A stretch of DNA of 64,000 nucleotides. Origin: Holophagales bacterium. Lineage in GTDB: Bacteria > Acidobacteriota > Thermoanaerobaculia > Multivoradales > JAGPDF01. The notes beneath the pieces were generated by a model that was not told the origin of the DNA, did not search any database, and saw only the letters and a list, made by a program, of their open reading frames with translations. Each line of letters starts with the position of its first letter. Position 1 is the stretch's first letter. This document shows, in pieces, positions 1 through 8,599 of this stretch. The translations under genes were made by a program, and so were the position numbers. Location of the stretch: contig CP064972.1 of NCBI GenBank assembly GCA_016699405.1, positions 1 to 64,000 of the forward strand, read 5' to 3'.

Positions 1-899
1 CCGACGACCATCGTCGTCATGATCACCGTCGAGACGAGAGCGCTGGTCGCCAAGCCCGAGCTCAGGGCGCCGTCACCGAGCACCGTCAGACGGATCAGGG
101 GCGACGCAGACCGCTTCTCGACGGCCCCGAAGAGGCCCGCTCCGACGAACGCCGCGACGAGCAGCGCCAGATTGAACCCGTCGAGACGACCACGACCGAC
201 CGTCATGGCGAGCGCGTAGGCGGCGAGCGTCGCCACCAGCAAGAGCGTGCCCGCCACGTCGAAGCCGGCTGGCGCCGCTCGCGGCGCGTCGGTTTCTGCC
301 GGCAAGCCGCGCTGGGCGAGCGCGAGCGCCAGCAGTCCCAGCGGCACGTTGACCAGGAAGATCGCGCGCCAACCGGCCCCGGCGATCAGGGCGCCGCCGA
401 GCGAAGGACCGAGGGCGGTGCCGATCGCCGACATCGTCCCGAGCATCCCCATGGCACGGCCGGCCCGCTCCTTGGCAACCGCCTCGCCAACCATGGCCAT
501 GGCCAGCGCCATCATCGCCGCGGCTCCGAGGCCCTGCGCCGCCCGGAAGGCGATCAACAGTCCGAGGGTCGGGGCGAGGCCGCACAGGATCGAGGCCCCG
601 GTGAAGATCGAGATGCCAGTGAGCAGCAGCCGGCGCCGGCCCACCAGGTCGCCGAGCCGCCCGACGCCGACGATCAGCGTGGTGACGGCGAGAAGGTAGG
701 CGAGAACGACCCACTGGACCTCCCGGAAGGGGGCATCGAACGCCGTCGAGAGCGTCGGCAGGGCCACGTTGGCGATGCTCGTCCCGAGTGAGGAGAGCAG
801 CATCGACACCGCGAGGCTGGCGAGGGCCCAGGGGGCCGGGCCAGCTCCTCCTTCACCGCTCGCCGCTCCGACGTTCCGTCCGGATGGGGTGGGCAGCAT
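1..899 (-). CDS. MFS drug transporter, DHA2 (EmrB/QacA) type, C-terminus beyond window
   Basis: Membrane efflux protein that probably exports small toxic compounds using the proton gradient. The reading frame is open from the ATG at 899 to the window edge, about 299 residues. Successive hydrophobic helices are visible, with the MFS motif A (GRLGDLVGRRRLL) after helix 2 and a motif C-like segment (GTALGPSLGGALI) in helix 5, which is typical of drug:proton antiporters. The N-terminal helix region (SLGTSIANVALPTL) is like that of 14-helix DHA2 members. It is divergent from the LysR regulator starting at 1042, which suggests that regulator controls it. The substrate cannot be told from sequence, and the C-terminal half is not in the window. 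Confidence 0.85.
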   Translation of the reverse strand, partial: MLPTPSGRNVGAASGEGGAGPAPWALASLAVSMLLSSLGTSIANVALPTLSTAFDAPFREVQWVVLAYLLAVTTLIVGVGRLGDLVGRRRLLLTGISIFTGASILCGLAPTLGLLIAFRAAQGLGAAAMMALAMAMVGEAVAKERAGRAMGMLGTMSAIGTALGPSLGGALIAGAGWRAIFLVNVPLGLLALALAQRGLPAETDAPRAAPAGFDVAGTLLLVATLAAYALAMTVGRGRLDGFNLALLVAAFVGAGLFGAVEKRSASPLIRLTVLGDGALSSGLATSALVSTVIMTTMVV

Positions 900-963
900 G
901 CGAACCTCCGATTCCCGATGGCTCCTCGATTGGCGCCACGAAGAGCCTAGAACCTCCCTTGGC

Positions 964-982
964 ATGGCGGAAGACGCGCCAT
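964..982. promoter_or_regulatory. Inverted repeat in the MFS/LysR divergent promoter
   Basis: ATGGCG (964-969) and CGCCAT (977-982) form perfect 6-bp arms around a 7-bp spacer, inside the only intergenic space between the divergent transporter and regulator genes. The position and dyad fit a LysR-type operator, but the classical T-N11-A box is not obvious. Binding is inference. Confidence 0.35.
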
Positions 983-1041
983 CTGCACTTGATTCGTGCG
1001 TCTGACGCCACATCGCAGCCGATCTGCGGTACCGTCGCGGC

Positions 1042-1938
1042 ATGGCCACGCCCGACCTCAACCTCCTGGTGACCCTCGACGTGCTGCTCACCGAAGGCAG
1101 CGTGGCGGGAGCGGCGCGACGGCTGCGGCTCAGCCCCTCGGCGATGAGCCGCGCCCTGGCGCGTCTGCGGGCGACGACCGGAGATCCACTGCTCGTGCGA
1201 GCGGGGCGCGGCCTCGTGGCGACGCCCCGAGCGCTCGAGCTGCGCGAACGCGTCGGCCAACTCGTCCAGGAGAGCGCCGCCGTGCTCCGACCGGTCGAAC
1301 GACTCGACTTGCGGGAGCTCGTCCGGACCTTTACCTTGCGGACCAGCGAGGGCTTCGTCGAGACCTTTGGACCGGAGCTCCTCGCTCGGGCCGGCGAGCA
1401 GGCGCCGAAGGTCACCCTGCGCTTCGTCCCGAAGACGAACAAGGACAGCGCGCCGCTGCGCGACGGCAGTGTCGACCTCGAAACCGGCGTCGTCGCGAGG
1501 ACGACCGGCCCCGAGCTCCGGGCCCAGGCCCTGTTCCGCGATCGCTTCGTCGGTGTCGTACGGGCCGACCATCCGCTCGCCCAGGGCGAGGTCACCGCCG
1601 CGCGCTATGCGGCGAGCCGGCACATCCAGGTTTCGCGAGAGGGTCTCGACCGAGGGCCGATCGACGAGGCGTTGCGGACGCGGGGACTCGAGCGGGAGAT
1701 CGTCACCATCGTCGGCGGCTTCGCGACCGCCCTCGCGCTCGCACGCCGCTCCGACCTCGTCGCCAGCGTCCCCGAACGCCACACCGCGGGTCTGCGCGCG
1801 GGGATGCACAGCTTTCCCCTGCCGGTCCCCGTCCCCGAGGTGACCGTCTCGCTGCTCTGGCACCCGCGCCAGCAGGCCGACCTCGCCCACCGCTGGTTAC
1901 GCGCGCTCGTGCTCGCGACCTGCGCGATGCCACGCTGA
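1042..1938 (+). CDS. LysR-family transcriptional regulator
   Basis: DNA-binding regulator of 298 residues, the usual length for LysR proteins. The N-terminal winged helix-turn-helix (about residues 4-63) has the family signature of an alanine/serine-rich recognition region (SVAGAARRLRLSPSAMSRAL) followed by LVRAGRGLVATPRA. The rest is the two-lobed effector-binding domain. The ATG at 1042 is the first start that keeps the whole HTH. The gene is read away from the MFS pump with a 142-bp gap holding a short dyad, the usual arrangement for a LysR regulator and its target. The inducer is unknown; it is probably the pump's substrate or a related aromatic compound. Confidence 0.9.
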   Translation: MATPDLNLLVTLDVLLTEGSVAGAARRLRLSPSAMSRALARLRATTGDPLLVRAGRGLVATPRALELRERVGQLVQESAAVLRPVERLDLRELVRTFTLRTSEGFVETFGPELLARAGEQAPKVTLRFVPKTNKDSAPLRDGSVDLETGVVARTTGPELRAQALFRDRFVGVVRADHPLAQGEVTAARYAASRHIQVSREGLDRGPIDEALRTRGLEREIVTIVGGFATALALARRSDLVASVPERHTAGLRAGMHSFPLPVPVPEVTVSLLWHPRQQADLAHRWLRALVLATCAMPR

Positions 1939-2016
1939 GGCCAGGGCCCGCGAGCGCTTCCGGGCGCCCGCCGGCCGATCGTCGGCCACGACTCGGTGTT
2001 CGCGCTCTCCCTTGCG

Positions 2017-5000
2017 TCAGAACGCCGCGGGATCGCCGACAGAGGCGAAGCGTCCGCTCGGGTTGTGGTACTGCCGCTGCGCTCCGGTCGCGGTATCGGT
2101 CACCGTGAGGGTGTACTCGACGTTCGACAGGGCGCCGTAGAAGACCCAGAACTTCTCGTTGAGCGGGCGGCCGTCGAGGACCTTGGTCACCACTTCGACG
2201 TTCGCCGGACCGAAGAACCAGAAGTACCCCGTGTCGGCGCTGATCGGCACCGCGATGCCGGCGCCACGATTGCCCGAGAAGTCCTCCCACGCCGCCTCCA
2301 CGGCGAAGCGTCCGCCTTGCAGGCAGAGTCGCGTGCCGCTGGGCACGCAGTCGCCCGACGGCAGCGAAGGCGATGGCGCGGGGTCACTCGGGATCGTCGT
2401 CGACGTGGCGCTCGCGGACGGCGTGACCCCGGTCGGGAAGGCACTCGTGTCTCCCACCGACGCGAACCGGCCTGACGGGTTGAGATAGGTCTTGACGGCG
2501 CCGGTTCGCGTGTCGGTGACGGTGACGACGTACTCGACGTTCGACAGCGCCCCGTAGAAAAGCCAGTAGTGGCCGTTGACACCCATTCCGTCGAGCGCCT
2601 TGACGATCAGCTCGACGTTGGCCGCGTCGAAGAACCAGAAGGTACCGGTGTCGGCCGAGAGCGGCACGGCGTGTCCGCGCCCCGTGTTGCCTGCAAAGTC
2701 GCGCCAGGAGACCTCTACCTGGAAGCGTTTGGCATTGAGGCAGAGCCGAAACTCTCCCGGCGTGCAACTCGTGGGCAGCGCCGGGAGCGGCAACGCCCAG
2801 AGCTCGCGACCGGTCGTAGCGTCGTCGGCCGAAAAGTAGAGCAGGTCGCCGACTTCGGTGAGCTCGGCCGGCGCCGAGGACGCCGCGTGCGGAGCGATGT
2901 CGTCGACCAGATGGGTTCCGCCCGTCGTGCCATCGGTGACCCAGAGCTCGCTGCCGGCAAACGCATCATCGGCGGTGAAGTAGAGCTTCCCGCGCGCGAC
3001 GACGAGCTCGCGCGGATTGCCCGAGATCGGGCCCCACCCGATGTCGGCGACGAGCTCCGTTCCCGCCGCCGTGCCGTCGGTGCGCCAGAGCTCGACCCCG
3101 TGTGCGGCGTCGGAGGCGGCGAAGAAGAGGTAACCGCCGAACGAGACCGCCGATCGCGGCGGCCAGGTGACCGCGGTCAGATGGGCGATCGGCTCGGCCG
3201 TCTCCGCCGTGCCGAGCGAGCGCCAGAGCGACGACACGCCGTTCTCGCTGCGCATGTAGAGGAGTGCTCCAGCCTGCTCGTGCAACCACATCAGCCCCTC
3301 GCGGCCAAGCGGGTCGTCGTCGACCGGTCCGGGAATCACCAACGAGGTTCCACTGGCCGTTCCGTCCGTGCGCCAGATCCCGTCTGCGCCACTGAAGAAG
3401 ACGAACGGACCGACACGCGTGAATTCGGGTTCTTCGACGAACGCGAACGTCGTCACGTCGGTGAGGCGGCGAGTTCCTTCCGGCGTGCCATCGCTCTGCC
3501 AGATCTGCAACACGGGCGAGGCCGCACGAAAGAAGAGCGTGCCGCCCAACGGCGTGAGGCTCAGCGTCGGCCCGGTGTTGGGAGGAAGGTCCAGCAGCTT
3601 CGTGGTCCCCGCGGACGTTCCGTCGCTCCGCCAGAGGCTGGTCAGCCGCTCTTCCGCGACCATCCGCGTCTGGCAGAAAACGAGATCGCCGCCGAACGCG
3701 ACCATCCCACAGACGAAGCCACCGTCTGTTCCCCCGTCCCACACCTTTCGCGTCGAAGCCGCGGTGCCGCCAGTCGCCCAGACCTCCGGCGTGCTGTACC
3801 GGCGCCAGCCGAAGTAGGCACTCTCGCCCACACTTCCCGAGGGATTGAAGCTCGACGAAGAGTCACAGTCGACCGACCCTTCGAACAGGAGCTCGGCGTC
3901 GTTCGACCCGGCTCCCCAGACTCCTCGCTGCGGTCGACATGCGACGAACTGGAGCCGGTCCCCCGCGCGCACGAGGTTCCCCGGGAAGGAACCCTCCCCT
4001 TCGAGCGGCGACAGCTCGATGGTCGACTCCGGGGTCCCGCGGCTCAGCCAAAGGCTCGTCTGATGTCTCGGCGAGGAGCTCGCACCGAAGAGCAAGGCGT
4101 TCTGGTGTGCAGATACGTAGCTGCCGCTCATCACCGGGTACGACCCGACCGTGCGTGTTCCGGAGGAGCTCCCGTCCGAGACCCAGAGCTCGAGGCTCGA
4201 GTCGGGCAACGAGGCGGTGAACATGAGCCGGCCCTCCACGGAGCCCGCGGCCCCGAGCACGCTGAGCCCGGTGCGGATTGGCTTCACGAGGTGGGGCACC
4301 TGTTCCGCATCGATCGCCCACAGGCTGCGGACCTCTCCCTCTATCACCGGGAAGTAGAGCTCGCTCCCCGCGCGCTCGAGCCAGCCATGCTCTTGGATCG
4401 ACCCACACCCGTCGCAGGCGACGGGTTGTGCCGCTTCGCCCGCCAGGCCGCTCGACCAGAGCGTCCAGGCTCGCTCGTTCTGCGAGGAGGGAAGCAGGTA
4501 GTAGAGCCGGGTGCCATGCTTCCGCACCCAACCGCTCGGCATCGTCCGCGAGCCAGAGGCCGTGAAGCTCAGCAGCGGGACCGTGCCGCCCGGAGTGCCA
4601 TCGCTCCGCCAGACGGTTCCCGGGGTCGAGGATCCAGCGGAACGACGCACGAAGAAGAGGGTCCCTTCCTCGACGGTGGCATCGAACAGCGAGAAGGCCA
4701 CGCCGCTCGCCTCGGCGATGGGCTCGATCCCTTCGCTACTGACCGCCCAGAGGACGCCGTCCGCGATTGCGAGAGCTCGCCCGCGCACCGCCGCAAGCTG
4801 ATTGCCGCCGCCCGCCCAAAGCACGTTCCGCAGCGGACGCGTCCCGCCTGGCGTTCCGTCCGTCGTCCAGATCGCGAACTGACCGCTCGCGTACTCCCGC
4901 GCAAAGAAGTAGGCGGCGCCCAGGGAGCCGACCATCCCCGCGGCGTACGAGCCCATCTGCGCGAGCTTACGCGTTCCCTCGATCGTTCCGTCCGAGGTCC

Positions 5001-5508
5001 AGAGGTCGCACGCGATGAAAGGCTGCGGACGGCAATCGTGGAAGTAGAGGCGGCCATCGAGGACCCAGCCGACCGGCTTTGTCGAGTCAGCTTCCCACGG
5101 GTATCCGAGGCCGGCCTTCAGCAAGACCGTACCCGCAGGGGTTCCATCGGTCGCCCACACGGCGTTGGATGAGCCGCCACGCCGGGTGGCGAAGTACGCC
5201 AGCACGCCGTTGCTTCCGACCAGATCACCGAGGCCGAGGGCGACCCCGGAGACCACCGGATAGGTCCCACTCGGCGTGCCGTCGGTTCGCCAGATGCTGC
5301 GACCTCCCGCTCCGGACGGCGCGAGAAAGAGATCCGTCTCTCTCACCGGCAGAAAGGAGCTCACGTAGCCGGAACCCGACGCGTCATCTTGCGGCGTGTT
5401 CGGCGCCAGGTCGACGACCTGATACGCAGGGAGCGTCGCGTCCGCGCGCACGAAGCTTGGCGAAGCGAGCAACCACACGAGGCCGAACACGATTCCGAGA
5501 GAACGCAT
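2017..5508 (-). CDS. Large secreted ELAP-type repeat protein with two C-terminal W-F-F domains
   Basis: Secreted protein of 1163 residues of unknown function. Residues 1-22 form a signal peptide ending in FVRA. The body consists of dozens of roughly 50-residue beta repeats carrying the pattern L-W-x-T/S-D-G-T-x-x-G-T, known from hyperrepetitive ELAP proteins of Acidobacteriota and Myxococcota and likely forming beta-propellers. The C-terminus carries two tandem copies of a domain of about 100 residues (about 940-1050 and 1060-1163), each with RLCL, W-x-D-F-x-G-N, SADTG-x-FWFF, a VLDG/ALDG turn and NPSGRFASVGD; they are separated by a Ser/Thr/Pro linker. Family knowledge suggests a surface or extracellular role in binding, but no activity is established. 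A strong GGAGGTGA ribosome site precedes the ATG. Confidence 0.85.
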   Translation of the reverse strand: MRSLGIVFGLVWLLASPSFVRADATLPAYQVVDLAPNTPQDDASGSGYVSSFLPVRETDLFLAPSGAGGRSIWRTDGTPSGTYPVVSGVALGLGDLVGSNGVLAYFATRRGGSSNAVWATDGTPAGTVLLKAGLGYPWEADSTKPVGWVLDGRLYFHDCRPQPFIACDLWTSDGTIEGTRKLAQMGSYAAGMVGSLGAAYFFAREYASGQFAIWTTDGTPGGTRPLRNVLWAGGGNQLAAVRGRALAIADGVLWAVSSEGIEPIAEASGVAFSLFDATVEEGTLFFVRRSAGSSTPGTVWRSDGTPGGTVPLLSFTASGSRTMPSGWVRKHGTRLYYLLPSSQNERAWTLWSSGLAGEAAQPVACDGCGSIQEHGWLERAGSELYFPVIEGEVRSLWAIDAEQVPHLVKPIRTGLSVLGAAGSVEGRLMFTASLPDSSLELWVSDGSSSGTRTVGSYPVMSGSYVSAHQNALLFGASSSPRHQTSLWLSRGTPESTIELSPLEGEGSFPGNLVRAGDRLQFVACRPQRGVWGAGSNDAELLFEGSVDCDSSSSFNPSGSVGESAYFGWRRYSTPEVWATGGTAASTRKVWDGGTDGGFVCGMVAFGGDLVFCQTRMVAEERLTSLWRSDGTSAGTTKLLDLPPNTGPTLSLTPLGGTLFFRAASPVLQIWQSDGTPEGTRRLTDVTTFAFVEEPEFTRVGPFVFFSGADGIWRTDGTASGTSLVIPGPVDDDPLGREGLMWLHEQAGALLYMRSENGVSSLWRSLGTAETAEPIAHLTAVTWPPRSAVSFGGYLFFAASDAAHGVELWRTDGTAAGTELVADIGWGPISGNPRELVVARGKLYFTADDAFAGSELWVTDGTTGGTHLVDDIAPHAASSAPAELTEVGDLLYFSADDATTGRELWALPLPALPTSCTPGEFRLCLNAKRFQVEVSWRDFAGNTGRGHAVPLSADTGTFWFFDAANVELIVKALDGMGVNGHYWLFYGALSNVEYVVTVTDTRTGAVKTYLNPSGRFASVGDTSAFPTGVTPSASATSTTIPSDPAPSPSLPSGDCVPSGTRLCLQGGRFAVEAAWEDFSGNRGAGIAVPISADTGYFWFFGPANVEVVTKVLDGRPLNEKFWVFYGALSNVEYTLTVTDTATGAQRQYHNPSGRFASVGDPAAF

Positions 5509-5826
5509 GGGTCACCTCCGCGCTAGGAACGGGAGAGGATTCGACAAAGCCCGCGGTCGAGAATCGCCACGTTGCCGACTATCCTAGTCCTATTCGTGAG
5601 CACGGTCGTCGAACGGCGCCGATAGACCGTCGCGCGGGAGCGCCGAAGGCGCCGCCTACCGCGCCGGACGACCTCGACGGAGTGTGGTGCGCTCCGATCA
5701 CGTGCGCATCGACGCGTCCGCAGCGCAGCGAGTCCGAGCGAGCGCTCCTCGAGCGAAGGAAGCGTCGAACCACGATCGCAACACTCGATCGCCACTCACG
5801 TCGCCAGGTGCTATCCTCCGCGCTCC
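5509..5826. promoter_or_regulatory. Divergent intergenic region with weak extended -10 before the activator
   Basis: 318 bp without a gene, separating the minus-strand secreted repeat protein from the plus-strand sigma-54 activator. Just before the activator start there is an extended -10-like TGCTATCCT (5809-5817), only nine bases from the ATG at 5827, without a convincing -35. No terminator, RNA gene or clear operator was seen. Confidence 0.3.
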
Positions 5827-7935
5827 ATGGCGACACCGTTCCATCGCCCAGCGGCACGGGGGGTGGTCGTGGACTCCGACGCCTCCCTTCCCGAGATCCT
5901 CGTCGAGATCGCCGAGGCCGCCGCCGAGACCCTCGAGTTGCGCGAGGTCTTCGACCGCGTCGCGACCGCGATTCGCCGCCTGATCCCCTTCGACAACATG
6001 GGGGTGATCCGCGTCCTCGACGACCGTTGGGCGGTCACCCACGCCACCACCGCACCCTGCGGCCCGTGCGAGCCGGATTGCCACGAGCCGCAGCCGATCG
6101 CCGCCTGGTCTCCACGGTTCCGGCCGCGGCCGGGGCCGATCCCGCGCATCGACGACGCCGTGCGCGAGCTCGACGCGAGCTTCGCGAGCGACGCCGCGGT
6201 GCTCGGCGCCGGCATGCGCTCCGGCCTCTGGCAGCCTTTCCGCCTCGGGGAGAGCTACGGCGGCGTCTGGCTCTGCTCCTACGCGCCGCGCGCTTTCGAC
6301 GACTCGCACCAGGAGTCTCTGCGCGCGATCGCCGCGCTGCTCGGCTCGGCCGTCGAGCACTGGCGGCTCTGGGACGTCGACCGGAGGCGGCGCGCGCGGC
6401 TCGATCGACTCGATGCGCTGATGGAGTCCTTCGCTTCGTCGCTCGACCCGCGCGAAGTTCTCGCCAACATCTCCGCAGCGGTCCGGGAGGTCCTGCCCCA
6501 CGACCTGCTGGTAATGACCGAGCTCGACCTGCGGCGCCGCACGCTCCGCATCGTGGCGAGCGCCGGCACCGCGGACATGCCGGTGCCCGAGGGCCCGATC
6601 TCCTTGTCCGCCGCCGAGCTCGACGAACGCACCCGCGAGAGCCTGATCCTGCGCGACATCCCGGCCGAGATCTCCGGCGACAACGAGCGCGAGCGCGCAC
6701 TGCTCGCCTCCGGGATGCGCTCGTGGCTGCGGGTTCCGATCTGGACCGGCGACGAGGTGCGAGGAGGCCTTGGCATCTTCTCGCGCACCGCAGCGCTCTA
6801 CGGGGAGCCCGACGTCGAGGTCGCGGCGCGCCTGGCGGACCGCGTCGGCCTCGTGCTCTCCCATCAGAAGCTCGCCGAAGAGGCTCGTCTCGTCGCCGAG
6901 GCACGCGAACGCGCCGAGCGCCTCGAGGCGACCGTCGAGACGCTCTCGCGCGAGCTCGAGGGTCGGCGGCGCATCCGGATCACCGGCGTTTCTCCCGGCT
7001 GGCACGACGTGCTCGTCCAGATCGGCCGCGTGGCTTCCTCGGAGACGACGGTCCTGATCACCGGCGAGTCGGGAACCGGAAAAGAGATCGTCGCCGACCT
7101 GATTCGCCAGGGCTCGCCCCGCGCGGCGAAGCCGTTCGTCGCCGTCAACTGTGCGGCTCTCCCCGAGCAACTGCTCGAATCGGAGCTCTTCGGTCACGAG
7201 AAGGGAGCCTTCACCGGCGCGGCCCAGACCAAGATCGGCCGGCTCGAGCAAGCACAACGGGGAACGCTCTTCCTCGACGAGGTCGGCGAGATGAGCCCGC
7301 TCGTCCAGGCCAAGTTCCTTCGCGTTCTGCAGGAGCGAGAGTTCCAGCGCCTGGGCGGCACCCGCGTGCTCAAGGCTGACGTGCGCGTGATCGCCGCCAC
7401 CAATCGCGACCTCGCGGCAGCGATGGCGCGGGGCAGTTTCCGGGAAGATCTCTTCTACCGGCTGAACGTCTTCGAGATCCACATTCCGCCCTTGCGCGAG
7501 CGGATCGAGGACGTGCCGATTCTGGCCGAGTCGTTCCTCGAGGAGCTCGGCCGCACGACGGGGAGGCCGGCGGCGGGAATCTCGCGCGACGCGCACGAGT
7601 GGCTGCTCTCCTACCATTGGCCGGGCAACGTACGCGAGCTGCGCAACGCGATCGAACGGGCGATCCTGCTCTGCGATGGCGGCCTCATCGCACGCGAGCA
7701 CCTGCCGACTCCGGTTGCGCGCCCCGATGCTGCGCGCCCGTCGACCGGCAGTGCGACGCTCGACCCCCAGGCTCCCCTCCCGCCGGGAGGCGTCGATCTC
7801 GAGGAGGTCGAACGCACCCTCGTGGAGCGGGCACTCCGCGACGCGCGGGGAAACAAGTCGAAAGCCGCTCGCCTCCTGGGCCTCACCCGCGCCCAGCTCT
7901 ACTCGCGACTCGAGAAGCACGGCCTCAGCGGCTGA
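5827..7935 (+). CDS. Sigma-54-dependent activator with two GAF domains
   Basis: Bacterial enhancer-binding protein of 702 residues that remodels RNA polymerase-sigma-54 by ATP hydrolysis. Two GAF-like sensor domains occupy about residues 15-190 and 195-350, followed by a short coiled coil. The AAA+ domain has Walker A GESGTGKE (413-420), the sigma-54 contact loop GAFTGA (460-465) and Walker B FLDEVGE (482-488). A Fis-type HTH (NKSKAARLLGLTRAQLYSRL) ends the protein. The first GAF contains an unusual cysteine cluster, C78-x2-C81-x3-C85-H86, that could bind a metal or sense redox; this is inference. The domain layout resembles FhlA/NorR. The next gene downstream on the same strand has a -24/-12 promoter, so this is very likely its dedicated activator. 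Confidence 0.93.
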   Translation: MATPFHRPAARGVVVDSDASLPEILVEIAEAAAETLELREVFDRVATAIRRLIPFDNMGVIRVLDDRWAVTHATTAPCGPCEPDCHEPQPIAAWSPRFRPRPGPIPRIDDAVRELDASFASDAAVLGAGMRSGLWQPFRLGESYGGVWLCSYAPRAFDDSHQESLRAIAALLGSAVEHWRLWDVDRRRRARLDRLDALMESFASSLDPREVLANISAAVREVLPHDLLVMTELDLRRRTLRIVASAGTADMPVPEGPISLSAAELDERTRESLILRDIPAEISGDNERERALLASGMRSWLRVPIWTGDEVRGGLGIFSRTAALYGEPDVEVAARLADRVGLVLSHQKLAEEARLVAEARERAERLEATVETLSRELEGRRRIRITGVSPGWHDVLVQIGRVASSETTVLITGESGTGKEIVADLIRQGSPRAAKPFVAVNCAALPEQLLESELFGHEKGAFTGAAQTKIGRLEQAQRGTLFLDEVGEMSPLVQAKFLRVLQEREFQRLGGTRVLKADVRVIAATNRDLAAAMARGSFREDLFYRLNVFEIHIPPLRERIEDVPILAESFLEELGRTTGRPAAGISRDAHEWLLSYHWPGNVRELRNAIERAILLCDGGLIAREHLPTPVARPDAARPSTGSATLDPQAPLPPGGVDLEEVERTLVERALRDARGNKSKAARLLGLTRAQLYSRLEKHGLSG

Positions 7936-8012
7936 AGCGCGTCCATTCGGCGACGCCTCGCCGCGCGAGCCGATCGCCGCGCGCCAGTCGACCTGCGGAA
8001 TTGCAGACACCC

Positions 8013-8078
8013 TGTCGAAAAGGCGACACCCATCCTGCGACGGAGTCGCGACGCTCCTGACACCACGCTGTCAGGAGC
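8013..8078. promoter_or_regulatory. Two dyads with TGTC/GACA cores, candidate activator binding sites
   Basis: Site 1 is TGTCG (8013-8017) and CGACA (8024-8028) around six bases. Site 2 has perfect 10-bp arms, GCTCCTGACA (8053-8062) and TGTCAGGAGC (8069-8078), around six bases. Both share a TGTC...GACA type core, are centred about 45 bp apart, and lie roughly 180-240 bp upstream of the -24/-12 promoter, the usual place for enhancer sites of sigma-54 activators. Site 2 could instead be a terminator stem of the activator gene, but no T-run follows it. Confidence 0.5.
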
Positions 8079-8253
8079 CGCAAGGCATCGTTGGCTGCAT
8101 GTCCGCATCCGAGCCGATGGGCGGCCGAGCCGCGAAGGATTGTCTTCTCCGTCATCTGCGGTCCCACCGGCGCTCCCGGGATCTCGTCCTTCGCCTCGCG
8201 ACGCACCCGCTTCCGGCGAGAGGCGCGCTCCGTCCTTCGACGGACGCGAATGC

Positions 8254-8269
8254 TGGCACGCCTCTTGAT
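8254..8269 (+). promoter_or_regulatory. Sigma-54 (-24/-12) promoter
   Basis: TGGCACG (8254-8260), four bases, then TTGAT (8265-8269) matches the consensus TGGCACG-N4-TTGCW except for one base (TTGA for TTGC). The GG-to-TTG spacing is exact. It lies about 95 bp before the small Os1348-like gene and follows a sigma-54 activator gene, so the whole peptide/efflux operon is probably sigma-54 dependent. Confidence 0.72.
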
Positions 8270-8362
8270 ACCTGCGCGGCTCCACCTGGACGCGTTGTCG
8301 ATTTCGCCACGCGCCGTTCGTCGCGAGCTCCCGATCGGGTCTCTCGACCAGGAGAGTCGGCA

Positions 8363-8599
8363 ATGAGTCAACGCAACGTGGAGCAGCTCCTCGGGCGGCT
8401 CGTGAGTGACGAGGCCTTTCGTCGTCACTGGTGGCACGACCCGGCAGCAACGCTCGCCGAGCTGGTGGCGAGCGGAAGCGACTTCAATCCCTGCGAGCGC
8501 CGAGCCCTGCTCACCATTGGGCGCGACGAGCTCGAACGCTTCGCCGCCAGTCTCGACCCCTGTATCCAGAAGAGCGACCTGAAGGGAGGAAGAGGTTGA
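8363..8599 (+). CDS. Os1348/NHLP-clan small protein
   Basis: 78-residue protein resembling the Os1348 family of the nitrile-hydratase-like leader-peptide clan: it starts M-S-Q-R-N-V-E and continues with two helices carrying F-R-R-H, D-P-A-A-T-L-A-E-L and E-R-x-A-L-L-x-I, then F-A-A-S-L-D-P. Related proteins are RiPP leader-like or stand-alone small proteins whose job is mostly unknown. The tail is short, with one cysteine (D-P-C) and a double glycine near the end (K-G-G-R-G). It is the first gene after the sigma-54 promoter. Its TGA overlaps the TTG start of tolC, so the two are translationally coupled and it is an integral part of an efflux operon. No modification enzyme is visible nearby. 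Confidence 0.75.
   Translation: MSQRNVEQLLGRLVSDEAFRRHWWHDPAATLAELVASGSDFNPCERRALLTIGRDELERFAASLDPCIQKSDLKGGRG

Noticed and set aside
2569..5172. Long plus-strand open frame (867 codons) opposite the secreted repeat protein
   Set aside because: Arg/Glu-rich antisense frame; the minus strand has the repeats, the signal peptide and the ribosome site.
5698..8010. Long minus-strand frame (770 codons) opposite the sigma-54 activator
   Set aside because: Antisense shadow; all AAA+ motifs are on the plus strand.
8053..8078. Perfect 10-bp dyad as terminator of the activator gene
   Set aside because: No T-run on either side and it lies 118 bp after the stop; better explained as an activator binding site.
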